Below, one piece after another: positions 1 to 8,701 of a stretch of 30,892 bases of DNA; the first letter of the stretch is position 1; every line of letters starts with the position of its first letter. Both the position numbers and the translations under genes were made by a program. Source of the stretch: Methylovirgula sp. (GTDB lineage: Bacteria > Pseudomonadota > Alphaproteobacteria > Rhizobiales > Beijerinckiaceae). The notes beneath the pieces are model-generated. The model ran no database searches. It had not been told where the DNA came from and worked only from the letters and a program-made list of their open reading frames with translations. The DNA lies in NCBI GenBank assembly GCA_030040215.1, contig JASHUD010000165.1, positions 1 to 30,892 on the forward strand. Reading direction: 5' to 3'.

Positions 1-1
1 C

Positions 2-1051
2 GACGATCACTCGCCGGCCGACGCCAAGACCTATGAGGCGCGGCTCGCGGACGGGCGTTGGCTGCAAATCAACGAGCGCCGCACCAAGGATGGCGGCTAC
101 GTCTCGGTCGGCACCGACATCACCGCGCTGAAGCGCCACGAAGAGCAATTGATGGATTCCGAGCGCCGTCTCATGGCGACCGTGGCGGATCTGCGCAAAT
201 CGCGACAGACGCTGGAGCAGCAGGCGCAACAGCTCGCCGAACTCGCCGAGAAATATCTCGAGCAGAAAGCACAAGCCGAAAACGCCAATCGCGCCAAATC
301 CGAGTTCCTCGCCAACATGAGCCATGAACTGCGCACGCCGCTCAACGCCATCATCGGCTTCTCCGAAATGATGATGGCCGAAACGTTCGGCGCGCTTGGC
401 TCGCCCCGCTATGTCGATTACAGCAAAGACATCCGGCTCAGCGGCCAATATCTTCTCGGCGTGATTTCCGACGTGCTCGACATGTCGCGGCTGGAAGCCG
501 GCCGGGTGCGCTTGCAAAGGACCGAGGTCGCGATCGATTCCGTGATCGCAGCCGCCGCCGAGACGGTCGCGATCGCGGCGCGCGAGAAACAGATCACCCT
601 CAACCAAACCGCGCCGCGTATCAAACTTCGCGCCGACGGCGCCGCGCTGGAGCGCGTCGTCGCGACATTGCTGCGCAACGCCGTGAAATTCACGCCGGAA
701 AACGGTCGCATCAATGTGCGCGCCCGCGCCGCTCATGGGGCAATGAACATTTACGTCGAGGACACCGGCATCGGAATTGCGCCCGAAGCTCTGCCTCGCC
801 TCGGCCGTCCTTTCGAGCAATGGAACGACATGCTTGAGAACGGCATGAAAGGTTCCGGACTCGGCCTCGCCATCGCCCGATCGCTGGTGGCTTTGCACGG
901 CGGCACGATGCGCATCCGCTCGAAACTCGGCGGCGGCACGATCGTCCTCGTGCATTTGCCGGCGACAGAGACGGTGCCGAAATTGTCGCTTTTGGACGCC
1001 GCCCTACCCCGGCAACCCCCTTGCCAGGTCGTGGCTGGCACCGCGCACTGA
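2..1051 (+). CDS. PAS-domain sensor histidine kinase (5' end outside window)
   Basis: The reading frame is open from the first bases, so the gene starts before the window; 349 residues are visible. Residues 1-45 look like the last strands of a PAS sensor fold, ending in the typical GTDIT hinge. A heptad-rich coiled coil follows (about 50-95), then the HisKA domain with the H-box FLANMSHELRTPL (phospho-acceptor His codon at 323-325). The HATPase domain shows an N-box (LLRNAVKF), a G1 box (DTGIGI) and a G2 box (GSGLGLAI). No membrane segment is visible in the part present, so where its signal is sensed cannot be judged. The H-box and coiled-coil layout resembles PleC/DivJ-like hybrid-free kinases of alphaproteobacteria. 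No partner regulator lies beside it. It converges on glnE with only two bases between the two stop codons. Confidence 0.9.
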   Translation, partial: DDHSPADAKTYEARLADGRWLQINERRTKDGGYVSVGTDITALKRHEEQLMDSERRLMATVADLRKSRQTLEQQAQQLAELAEKYLEQKAQAENANRAKSEFLANMSHELRTPLNAIIGFSEMMMAETFGALGSPRYVDYSKDIRLSGQYLLGVISDVLDMSRLEAGRVRLQRTEVAIDSVIAAAAETVAIAAREKQITLNQTAPRIKLRADGAALERVVATLLRNAVKFTPENGRINVRARAAHGAMNIYVEDTGIGIAPEALPRLGRPFEQWNDMLENGMKGSGLGLAIARSLVALHGGTMRIRSKLGGGTIVLVHLPATETVPKLSLLDAALPRQPPCQVVAGTAH

Positions 1052-1053
1052 AA

Positions 1054-3951
1054 TCATCCCACCACTTCCCGGAATATCTCCCGCACCTTCTTGCCGTTCT
1101 CCGCGAGCTCCGCCGCGAGTTGCGAAAAATCCGGCAAATCCATCGCTGCCGCGAGCCGCCGCCTCACCGCTTCGGGCGCTTCGGGAAGCGGTTGGTTCGG
1201 CGGCAAAATCGTTCGCAGCATCTGCGTGACATTGGAATAGAGGCGATGCGCTTCGACGAGCAGATCGGCGGCATCGCGCGCCAAGTAGCCGAATGCACCG
1301 GCCTTGGCGATTACGCCGGCCGGCGCGACATCGATCATCGCGGGGTTCTCGTGGGCATAACGCAAGCAAAGATATTGCCCTAGAAAATCAACGTCCATCA
1401 TGCCGCCCGCCGCATATTTGAGGTCGAAAGGATCGCCCTCGCCTTTCTCTTTGGCGACCAGCTCGCGCATCGCGGCGACATCGGAGCGCAATGCGGGAGA
1501 AGGCGGCGCGGCAAGGATCGCGGCGCGCGTCGCCTCGACTTCGGCGCGCAGCGAAGCGTCGCCGGCGATCACGCGGGCTCGCGTCAGCGCCATGTGCTCC
1601 CAGGTTTCCGCTTCCTTGCGTTGATATTCGGCGAAACTCGCAAGCTGCGTCGCGAGCGGTCCTTGGCCTCCCGACGGACGCAGCCGCATGTCGACCTGAT
1701 AGAGCAACCCGCGCCTTGTCGGAACGGTCAGCGCCGAGATGAGCCTCTGGAACAGCCGCGTGTAATAACGCGTCGCATGCAGCGGTCGCGGCGCATCCGA
1801 GTCGGGTTCAGCGGCATCGAAGTCGTAAATCAGGATGAGATCGAGATCGGAAGCCGCGGTCATTTCCCGCGAGCCGAGTTTGCCCAGCGCGAGGATCACG
1901 CAGCGGCCGTGCGGAATCCGTCCGAAACGCGCCGCGAAATCTTTCATCACCTCGTCGAGGCAGGCGCGCACGATACCGCCGGCGAGCGCCGAATAAGCTT
2001 CGCCCGCGGCGGCGATCGCCTGGGTCAAGAGCCGCAAACCGATCAAAAACGACTCCTCCTGGCCGAAATCGCGCAAGGAGTCGAGCACGTCTTCGAGCGT
2101 CGAATAGGGAGCAATCGCCTGCTGTAGGCGTCGATCGAAATCGCTGTCGTCGAGCGGCGCCGCAAGCAGATTGCGATCGAGCGCAACATCGAGAACATGC
2201 GGACGGCGAATGACGATCTCGGCGAGCCGCGGCGCGCTTCCCAGGATTTCGGCGAAAAGGCCGCGCAGCTGCGCATTCGATTTCAGGATCGAGAGAAGCT
2301 CGACGGCCGCCTTCAGCCGGCCGAGCGCCTGGTCGAAAGCCGCGACCGCCGCGTCGGGATCCGCGGATTGCGCGAATGCTTCGAGCAGCGCCGGCACGAG
2401 TTCGGTCAACACCTCGCGCGCCCTTTCCGATTGCACTGCGGCGCGCCGCCCGAAATGCCAACCGCGGATCGTCTCGGCGACGAACTCAGGACGGCGGAAT
2501 CCGAGCCTCGCCAGCGTTTCAAGCGTCTCGGGATCGTCGGCGACGCCGGTAAAGACGAGACTGCCGGCCGCGGCCGACAGTCCCGGCGAGGACTCGAACA
2601 GACGCGCGTAATGCGCGGCGACGCGCGCGAGATGGCGGCTGAGCTCGTCGGCAAACGCTGCAAGCCGCTCGTAGCCGCAGAATCTCGCGAAGCGCTCCAA
2701 CTCGTCCGGCTCGGCCGGCAACCGCTGCGTCTGCTCGTCGGCAATCATCTGCAGCCGATGTTCCGTCTCACGCAAAAAGAGATAGGCGGCATGGAGGTCG
2801 TCGCGCGCTTCGCGGCTGATTAGTTCCTCCTTGGCGAATTCGTCGAGCATGGCAAGGGTACGCGACCCGCGCAGCGGCGGCCGCTTGCCGCCGAAGATCA
2901 GCTGCTGGGTCTGCACGAAGAATTCAATCTCGCGAATGCCCCCGCGTCCCAATTTCAGGTCGTGGCCGGCGACTGCGATCTCGGCATGGCCGCGCGCCGC
3001 GTGAATCTGGCGCTTCATGGCGTGAATGTCGGCGATCGACGCATAATCGAGATACCGCCGCCAGATGAACGGCGTCAGCTGCGCGAGAAAAACTTCGCCG
3101 AGCTTGCGGTCGCCGGCGATCGGACGCGCCTTGATCAGGGCGGCGCGTTCCCAATTCTGCCCGAAGGATTCGTAATAGAAAAATGCGGCCGGAAGCGAAA
3201 TCGCGATTGCCGTCGAGCCAGGATCGGGCCGCAGCCGCAGATCGACCCGCAAGACGTAGCCTTCGGGCGTGCGCTCCTGCAGGATCTTCACGAGCCTCTG
3301 CGTGATGCGCACGAAGAGCATCGCCGGCTCGCCCTTTTGCGGGATCGCCGAACTTTCCGGATCGAACAAAACGATGAGATCCGTGTCGCTCGAATAGTTG
3401 AGTTCCCGCCCCCCGTGTTTGCCAAGCGCCAGAACGACCACCCCGCAATCCTGATCGGGAGAAGCCGGATCCGGCAAATGCAGCTTGCCGGCGGCGTGCG
3501 CCTCACGCAGGACGAAGTTCAGCGCCGCGGCGACGAAGGCGTCGGCGCCGGCGCTGAGCGCTTGCATCACCGTTTCGGTCGTCCACACGCCGCCCAAATC
3601 GGCGAGCGCGACGCGCAGAGCGAGCTCTTGCTTGGCGCGCCGCAAGATGAGCATCAATTCTTGCTCCGAACCGGGCGACACGGCGGCAAGCTCGCGAAGA
3701 AGCGCATTGTGCGCTTCCTCCGGCTGCGTGGTAAGCAGCCGCAGCAGCCGGCCGGCATCGGACCTCACCAATTTCCAGAGGTACGGCGAATGGTCGGCCA
3801 CGGCGAGAAGCAGCGCGCGCACGGCCGGTTCGCCGGCAAGCGTCGCTAGGTCTGCGGTCGCCGAGGCGAGAAGATCCTCAAGGCGTGCTTCGGCCGCGTG
3901 GCGATCGGAAAGCGCGGGAGCCTTGCAAAGTCGCTCTCCAAGGCTCTGCAT
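1054..3951 (-). CDS. glnE: Bifunctional glutamine synthetase adenylyltransferase/deadenylyltransferase GlnE
   Basis: The 965-residue product matches the usual size of GlnE, which adds AMP to and removes AMP from glutamine synthetase in response to PII proteins. Two nucleotidyltransferase domains are visible. The N-terminal one carries GKHGGRELNYSSDTDL (about 177-192) and the C-terminal one carries GKLGSREMTAASDLDL (about 690-705); both have the paired acidic SDxDL metal-binding residues. In known GlnE the N-terminal domain removes AMP and the C-terminal domain adds it. The ATG is supported by GGAGGG three bases upstream. The gene starts 14 bases after the stop of the histidine kinase at 3966-5402 and is probably cotranscribed with it and the response regulator, which would tie nitrogen control to that operon's promoter. 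The 3' end abuts the convergent PAS kinase. Confidence 0.96.
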   Translation of the reverse strand: MQSLGERLCKAPALSDRHAAEARLEDLLASATADLATLAGEPAVRALLLAVADHSPYLWKLVRSDAGRLLRLLTTQPEEAHNALLRELAAVSPGSEQELMLILRRAKQELALRVALADLGGVWTTETVMQALSAGADAFVAAALNFVLREAHAAGKLHLPDPASPDQDCGVVVLALGKHGGRELNYSSDTDLIVLFDPESSAIPQKGEPAMLFVRITQRLVKILQERTPEGYVLRVDLRLRPDPGSTAIAISLPAAFFYYESFGQNWERAALIKARPIAGDRKLGEVFLAQLTPFIWRRYLDYASIADIHAMKRQIHAARGHAEIAVAGHDLKLGRGGIREIEFFVQTQQLIFGGKRPPLRGSRTLAMLDEFAKEELISREARDDLHAAYLFLRETEHRLQMIADEQTQRLPAEPDELERFARFCGYERLAAFADELSRHLARVAAHYARLFESSPGLSAAAGSLVFTGVADDPETLETLARLGFRRPEFVAETIRGWHFGRRAAVQSERAREVLTELVPALLEAFAQSADPDAAVAAFDQALGRLKAAVELLSILKSNAQLRGLFAEILGSAPRLAEIVIRRPHVLDVALDRNLLAAPLDDSDFDRRLQQAIAPYSTLEDVLDSLRDFGQEESFLIGLRLLTQAIAAAGEAYSALAGGIVRACLDEVMKDFAARFGRIPHGRCVILALGKLGSREMTAASDLDLILIYDFDAAEPDSDAPRPLHATRYYTRLFQRLISALTVPTRRGLLYQVDMRLRPSGGQGPLATQLASFAEYQRKEAETWEHMALTRARVIAGDASLRAEVEATRAAILAAPPSPALRSDVAAMRELVAKEKGEGDPFDLKYAAGGMMDVDFLGQYLCLRYAHENPAMIDVAPAGVIAKAGAFGYLARDAADLLVEAHRLYSNVTQMLRTILPPNQPLPEAPEAVRRRLAAAMDLPDFSQLAAELAENGKKVREIFREVVG

Positions 3952-3965
3952 CGTCCCTCCGCGCT

Positions 3966-5402
3966 TCAGGCGACCGCGCCGGCTCGCGATTTGAGCGGCG
4001 CCGCCAACTTTGCGGGCGCAGCCGCCGGCAAGACAAGCACGGCCTTGAGACCGGGTGAATTGTCGTCGAACCGCAACGTGCCTTTGTGCAGGCGCGCGAC
4101 GGCGGCGGCGAGCGCGAGACCGAGGCCGGAGCCAGGCTGCGCGCGGGAATTTTCGAGCCGTACGAAACGTTCCTGGGCGCGTTCGCGGTCGGCCGCCGCA
4201 ATGCCGGGGCCGCGATCGGCGACGCTGATTTCAATCCACGCGCCGCGGCGTTTGGCGGCGATCTCGACGGTCGCGGGTTTATCCGCGTGGCTCGAAGGCA
4301 TGCCGTATTTCAACGCGTTGTCGACGAGATTTGCGAGCGCTTGGCCGACGAGTTCGCGACTGCCGCGCAGCGTGAGTCCCGGTTCTATGTCGAGCGAAAG
4401 GCTCACGTCGCGATCCTCGGCAAGCGGCTCGTAAAGCTCGCCGACGTCGCGGGCGACGTCGGCCGCATCGAAATCGACCATGCCTTCCGGCCCCGTGCCG
4501 GCGTCGGCGCGGGCGATCATCAAGAGCGCATCGAAGACGCGGATCAGCGCGTCCGATTCGTCGATGACTTTCTCGAGCGCGAGCCGATAATCCTCGGGCG
4601 CCGTCGCAAATTGCAGCGCTTGCTCGGCGCGGCTGCGCAGCCGCGTCAGCGGCGTCTTCAAGTCGTGCGCGATATTGTCCGAAACCTCGTGCATGCCGAC
4701 AACGAGCACCGAGATGCGGTCCAGCATGGAATTTAAGTTTTGCACGAGACGATCGAGTTCGTCGCCGGTGCCGGCGAGGGGCAGACGGCCGGCGAGATCG
4801 CCCGCCACGATGGTCTTGGCCTTCGCGGTGATCGAATCGACCCTGCGCAGCACGTGGCGGGCGAGGAAAAGACTGCCGATCGTGCCGATGATGACGAGCC
4901 AGATGAGCGAGGTGACGAGCGCGCCCGCGAAGATCCGCCGCATGCGCAAACCCTCCTCGATGTCGTGGCCGACGAGGAGGTGAAATCCGCCCGACAACAG
5001 GAAAACCCGCGCCAAGGCACGGTGGCGGGTGTTGATATCGCCGGAGCGCGCATAATCGGTTTCGACGAGTCCGGGTTGAGAGAGAACGCCGGGCGGCAGA
5101 CTGACGATGTTGCCGACGATCGGCTCGCCGGCATGCGTCGTCACCAGGTATAGGCCGGCGCCCGGCTGCTCGGCACGGCGCTCGACGGCGTGAACGAGTT
5201 GGGTGATGCCGCCTTCCGTATATTGTTCGGCGAGGTCGGTAATATCGCTGTTGATCGACTGGGCGACTTGCGCATCCGCCAATTTTTCCACATCCCAGCC
5301 GGCGCGAGCGAGCACCAATCCGGCGCCGATCGCGGCGATGACGAGATAGGCGAGCGAGATCTTGAACGCCGTCGAGCGGAAGAGCTTAACGATTGCCGTC
5401 AC
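3966..5402 (-). CDS. HAMP-domain sensor histidine kinase of a two-component system
   Basis: This is a classical membrane sensor kinase of 478 residues. A first transmembrane segment (about 13-33) and a second (about 158-180) enclose a periplasmic domain of about 125 residues. A HAMP linker follows (about 182-235), then HisKA with the H-box SDNIAHDLKTPLTRLR (His about 246), an N-box (LANLVDNALKYG, about 356-367), G1 DRGPGI and G2 GSGLGL. The start is a GTG that overlaps the 3' end of the response regulator gene by 17 bases, which indicates translational coupling and a cognate pair. The nearby Do protease suggests envelope-stress sensing similar in logic to Cpx systems, but the periplasmic domain gives no recognisable ligand class. 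The tail is rich in Ala/Pro/Lys. Confidence 0.93.
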   Translation of the reverse strand: MTAIVKLFRSTAFKISLAYLVIAAIGAGLVLARAGWDVEKLADAQVAQSINSDITDLAEQYTEGGITQLVHAVERRAEQPGAGLYLVTTHAGEPIVGNIVSLPPGVLSQPGLVETDYARSGDINTRHRALARVFLLSGGFHLLVGHDIEEGLRMRRIFAGALVTSLIWLVIIGTIGSLFLARHVLRRVDSITAKAKTIVAGDLAGRLPLAGTGDELDRLVQNLNSMLDRISVLVVGMHEVSDNIAHDLKTPLTRLRSRAEQALQFATAPEDYRLALEKVIDESDALIRVFDALLMIARADAGTGPEGMVDFDAADVARDVGELYEPLAEDRDVSLSLDIEPGLTLRGSRELVGQALANLVDNALKYGMPSSHADKPATVEIAAKRRGAWIEISVADRGPGIAAADRERAQERFVRLENSRAQPGSGLGLALAAAVARLHKGTLRFDDNSPGLKAVLVLPAAAPAKLAAPLKSRAGAVA

Positions 5403-6078
5403 GGATCATGTATCCAGCACCGCGGATCGTCTGTAACAGCTGCGGATCGAAGCCTTTGTCGATCTTCGCCCGAAGCCTCGAGATATGGACGTCGATCACG
5501 TTGGTTTGCGGATCGAAATGATAATCCCAGACGTTTTCGAGCAGCATGGTGCGCGTAACGACCTGGCCGGCATGTTTCATCAGATATTCAAGGAGCCGAA
5601 ATTCGCGCGGCTGAAGAGCGATCTCCTTGCCGTTGCGCGTCAGCTTATGGGAGAGGCGGTCGAGTTCGAGGCCGCCGACCCGATAGACGGTTTCCTCCCC
5701 CGCCCCGGAAGACTTGCGGCGCGCCAAAACTTCGACGCGCGCCAGCAGCTCGGAGAAGGCGTAGGGCTTGGTCAAATAGTCGTCGCCGCCGGCCCGCAAA
5801 CCTTTTACCCGATCATCGACTTGGCCAAGGGCGGAAAGGATCAGCACCGGAGTCTCGATCTTCTGGACGCGCAGACCGCCAATCAACGACAAACCGTCGA
5901 GCTTCGGCAGCATGCGGTCGACGACCAGAACATCATAGGACCCGTCCCGGGCTTTGTCATAGCCCTCAAGCCCATCCGCGGCATGATCGGCGACGTGACC
6001 GGCCTCGCGCAACGCCTTGACGAGATAAAGGGCAGCTTCCGAATCGTCTTCGATGATGAGGATACGCATGGAAAACAT
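5386..6078 (-). CDS. OmpR/PhoB-family response regulator
   Basis: The product has 230 residues: an N-terminal receiver (1-120) and a C-terminal winged-helix DNA-binding domain (about 135-228). The receiver has the acidic pair at 11-12, the phospho-acceptor Asp54 in VVDRMLP, Ser82 as the switch residue and Lys104 in LTKPY. The second domain shows the usual LTRNGKEIALQPREFRLLEYL pattern and ends with TIRGAGYMI. An alternative start lies at Met4 (ATGCGT), which fits the receiver fold start (MRILIIEDD) equally well. The histidine kinase gene overlaps the 3' end by 17 bases. Upstream, only 14 bases separate the T-tract of an intrinsic terminator from the start codon, so transcription either reads through that terminator or starts inside it. 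Confidence 0.93.
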   Translation of the reverse strand: MFSMRILIIEDDSEAALYLVKALREAGHVADHAADGLEGYDKARDGSYDVLVVDRMLPKLDGLSLIGGLRVQKIETPVLILSALGQVDDRVKGLRAGGDDYLTKPYAFSELLARVEVLARRKSSGAGEETVYRVGGLELDRLSHKLTRNGKEIALQPREFRLLEYLMKHAGQVVTRTMLLENVWDYHFDPQTNVIDVHISRLRAKIDKGFDPQLLQTIRGAGYMIRDGNR

Positions 6079-6092
6079 ATAAGCCGTCCGTC

Positions 6093-6133
6093 AAAAAAAC
6101 GGCAGGCCGGAGCTTTTACTCCAGACCTGCCGT
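6093..6133 (-). terminator. Intrinsic terminator after the Do protease gene
   Basis: On the minus strand an 8-bp stem (ACGGCAGG with CCTGCCGT, arms at 6126-6133 and 6099-6106) encloses a further short imperfect GGAG/CTCC pairing. It is followed at once by seven T residues (A7 at 6093-6099 on the plus strand). This is a textbook rho-independent terminator for the protease gene that ends at 6217. It lies just upstream of the response regulator start, which is unusual. Confidence 0.85.
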
Positions 6134-6216
6134 CTCCCTTAGGCCGGTGCCGCAGACGGGGGGCAAATGCGACGCCGGGCGGAGCGGGGTGCGGGCCGGA
6201 ATTCCGGCCCGAAGCC

Positions 6217-7767
6217 TCATGAGGCCGAATTGATCGTCAGCGCCACGAAATGCGTGTCGTCGCCGCTCTTGACACGGAGCAGCACGGCCTTGCGGCCCTC
6301 CTTCTTGGCGTCGGCGAGAACGTTCGACACGTCGCTCGGTTTGGCAACGGACTTACCGCCGGCTTCGAGAATGACGTCGCCGACTTTCAGACCCTTTTGC
6401 GCCGCGGCGCCGTCCGGATCGACGTCGGTGATGACCACGCCCTGGCCGCCGGCGCCGGGGACCGAGTCGGCCGGTGCGAGTACCATACCGAAATTATCGA
6501 ACCCGGAATTGGCGGACCCGGAATTCGTCTCGGCCCTGGCCTCCTGATCGTTGGGCAGCGTGCCGAGTTTCACCGAAACCGTCTTCTCCGAACCGTCATG
6601 CCAGATGCGTAAGCTGGCGTCGGCATTCGGTCCAAGCGCGGCAATCTTGCGGGCAAGTTCCCGCGGCCCTTCGACGGACTCGCCGTTGACGCCGAGGATG
6701 ACGTCGCCGGTTTTGACACCCGCTTTCGCGGCCGGCGAATTCGGCTGGGTGTCGGCGATGAGTGCGCCCTTGTCCGCCTTCAGGCCGAGGCTGTCGGCGA
6801 TGTCGGAAGTAACAGGTTGAATTTCGACGCCGATCCAGCCGCGTGTCACCGTCCCTTTTGTCTTCAAGGAATCGATGACGCTTTGCGCCTCGTCGGAAGG
6901 GATGTCGAAACCGATGCCGACGCTGCCGCCCGAGGGCGAATAGATGGCCGTATTAACGCCGACGACCTGCCCCTGCGTGTCGAAGGTCGGGCCGCCCGAG
7001 TTGCCGCGGTTCACCGGCGCATCAATCTGCAGATAGTCGTCATAGGGACCGGAGCCGATGTCGCGGCCGCGCGCGGAGACGATGCCGGCCGTGACGGTGC
7101 CGCCGAGGCCGAACGGATTGCCGACCGCGATCACCCAGTCGCCGACGCGCGGCGTCGTCTTGGAAAATTCGACATAGGGGAAATTCGACCCGTCGGTAAT
7201 CTTCAACAACGCCAGATCGGTCTTTTTGTCGGTGCCGACGACCTTCGCATGATGGGTCGTCTGGCCATCGTCCATGGTGATCGTCACCTCGGTCGCGTTG
7301 TCGACGACGTGATTGTTGGTCACGACATAGCCGTCCGGCGAAATGATGAATCCCGAGCCCTGTGCCAGCGTGATGTGCGGCCGGCCGTGGTGGAACTCGA
7401 AAGGAATTCCGTCTTGGCCGCCAAATTTCTTGAAGAAGCGCTCGAGCGGATCGCCGGGCTGCAAGCCGGGCACGTCCGAATCGTCGTCGCTGGCCTCGGA
7501 TGCATCCGCCATTTTTACTTTGATCGAAACGACGGCGCCGCGAACCTTGTTGACGACGTCGGCGAAGGAGAATGCATTGACCGGCAGGCTGGGGCTCGTC
7601 TCGGCCCGGGCCGGCGCGGTGAAGGTCGGATGCGGCAAGCCAACGTCGCCGGCGAAAGCTCCTGCCAGAACAAGTGCCGCTACCGAACCGAGAAGCGCGA
7701 CACGCACCGAAGCGCGCGCGCCGAGCCTGGGCTTGTGCTCGCCGTGAGGTGGAAGCTGTTGATCCAT
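6217..7767 (-). CDS. degP: Do-family (DegP/HtrA-like) periplasmic serine protease
   Basis: The product degrades or chaperones misfolded envelope proteins in the periplasm. I chose the ATG at 7765-7767 (MDQQLPP) because GGAG lies six bases upstream; the frame is open to an ATG at 7866 but that start has no such support. The 516-residue protein begins with a signal peptide whose hydrophobic core is near residues 20-38, ending near PARA. The protease domain carries the triad His153 (TNNHVV), Asp184 (KTDLAL) and Ser257 (GNSGGP). Two PDZ domains follow (about 310-400 and 425-512), the standard Do layout. A Gly/Asn/Ser-rich linker joins the PDZ domains. The gene is followed by a terminator and then by a two-component system in the same direction, consistent with an envelope-stress locus. 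Which member of the family (DegP, DegQ, MucD) it is cannot be decided here. Confidence 0.95.
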   Translation of the reverse strand: MDQQLPPHGEHKPRLGARASVRVALLGSVAALVLAGAFAGDVGLPHPTFTAPARAETSPSLPVNAFSFADVVNKVRGAVVSIKVKMADASEASDDDSDVPGLQPGDPLERFFKKFGGQDGIPFEFHHGRPHITLAQGSGFIISPDGYVVTNNHVVDNATEVTITMDDGQTTHHAKVVGTDKKTDLALLKITDGSNFPYVEFSKTTPRVGDWVIAVGNPFGLGGTVTAGIVSARGRDIGSGPYDDYLQIDAPVNRGNSGGPTFDTQGQVVGVNTAIYSPSGGSVGIGFDIPSDEAQSVIDSLKTKGTVTRGWIGVEIQPVTSDIADSLGLKADKGALIADTQPNSPAAKAGVKTGDVILGVNGESVEGPRELARKIAALGPNADASLRIWHDGSEKTVSVKLGTLPNDQEARAETNSGSANSGFDNFGMVLAPADSVPGAGGQGVVITDVDPDGAAAQKGLKVGDVILEAGGKSVAKPSDVSNVLADAKKEGRKAVLLRVKSGDDTHFVALTINSAS

Positions 7768-7936
7768 GTGCATCTCCATAGGCCAATTGGGGTCTGTCCC
7801 GACGACGGACGCGAGGACGGAAACTGCGGGAACGATGCGCGGCGCACATCCTTCGTCCAACAACATGGCGCAGGAAGGTTTACGCCGCCATTTCGGGAAG
7901 ATGAAACTTTTGTAAGCTTCGCCGTGGGCGCGATAT

Positions 7937-8602
7937 CTACCGCGGCTCCAATCCTTCGAGCAGGGTGCGCATAATACGGTTCACGAGCGTATCGACCGCA
8001 AGCTCCGAACCCGTCAACGAATCGATCGCCAGCATGGTCAGGCCGTGCACGGCCGACCAGTTCGAGAGCGCGGCAACGGCGAGTTCGCTCTTGCTGGTCG
8101 CAGATATTGCGAAAACGCCGCGCTCGGCGCCGCGCAGGATAATCTCCTCCAAGACCGCCTTGGCACCGGCTCCCGCGGCGCGTGCTTCCGCGGGCCGGCC
8201 GCTGTCCGGCTTGGCCGCGCTCGGCCGCACCGCCGGCGCGGGGGCAGCGAGTGCCGGGCCGAACATCAGCCGATAGAGGGCAGGATTTTCGACCCCGGCT
8301 TTCACATAAGCGGCGGCGCAGGCCAAGAGTGCGGCTCGCGGGCTGCCGACGCGGGCAATCGCCGCACGCATGCGATCGCGCAGCGCGTCGAATCCCGCCG
8401 CCGCGACGGCGCCCAGCAGATCGCGCTTTTCGGGAAAATGATTGTAGGGGGCGTTGTGGCTTACACCGGCGCGGCGCGCCACCTCGCGCAGCGAAAAGCT
8501 CCAATCCTGCTCTTCCGTCACCAGCGCCAGCGCGGCATCGATCAGGGCGCGGCGCAAGTCGCCGTGGTGGTAAGGGCGTTCGATCGATTCTGCCCCGGTC
8601 AT
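7937..8602 (-). CDS. TetR/AcrR-family transcriptional regulator (WHG-type C-terminal domain)
   Basis: A 221-residue regulator. The start at 8600-8602 is chosen because GGAG sits five bases upstream; an in-frame ATG at 8641 would lie inside the promoter/operator region and has no ribosome binding site. The N-terminal helix-turn-helix (about residues 10-60) reads SLREVARRAGVSHNAPYNHFPEKRDLL, split as two helices with the typical Y-N-H-F ending. The C-terminal part is mostly helical with a Pro/Ala-rich insertion (about 120-145), as in TetR proteins with the WHG domain (PF13305 type). It is divergent from a DUF2214 membrane protein, with a 99-base shared regulatory region, so it probably represses itself and that neighbour. 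The ligand is unknown. Confidence 0.9.
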   Translation of the reverse strand: MTGAESIERPYHHGDLRRALIDAALALVTEEQDWSFSLREVARRAGVSHNAPYNHFPEKRDLLGAVAAAGFDALRDRMRAAIARVGSPRAALLACAAAYVKAGVENPALYRLMFGPALAAPAPAVRPSAAKPDSGRPAEARAAGAGAKAVLEEIILRGAERGVFAISATSKSELAVAALSNWSAVHGLTMLAIDSLTGSELAVDTLVNRIMRTLLEGLEPR

Positions 8603-8621
8603 GCCTGCTCCAAAAAGAATA

Positions 8622-8658
8622 TTGACACCGTCGATACCCATAATATGGTCACTGTCAA
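8622..8658. promoter_or_regulatory. Overlapping divergent promoters with palindromic operator candidate
   Basis: A plus-strand promoter candidate reads TTGACA (8622-8627), 16 bases, TATGGT (8644-8649), and serves the DUF2214 gene. On the minus strand TTGACA (8658-8653), 16 bases, TATCGA (8636-8631) faces the TetR gene. The two promoters overlap almost entirely and point in opposite directions. Within them lies CCATA-A-TATGG (8638-8648), a perfect inverted repeat with a single central base, a good size for a TetR half-site pair. Function is inferred from position. Confidence 0.6.
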
Positions 8659-8701
8659 CTTAACGCGGCGCGGCCGGGTTGTCCAGAGAAAGGAACGCGC
8701 C

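Noticed and set aside
200..1100. Possible partner response regulator for the PAS kinase
   Set aside because: No regulator gene follows on the same strand; glnE converges at once.
7768..7866. Upstream extension of the Do protease frame to an ATG at 7866
   Set aside because: There is no ribosome binding site there; GGAG six bases before the ATG at 7767 and the signal peptide position favour the shorter form.
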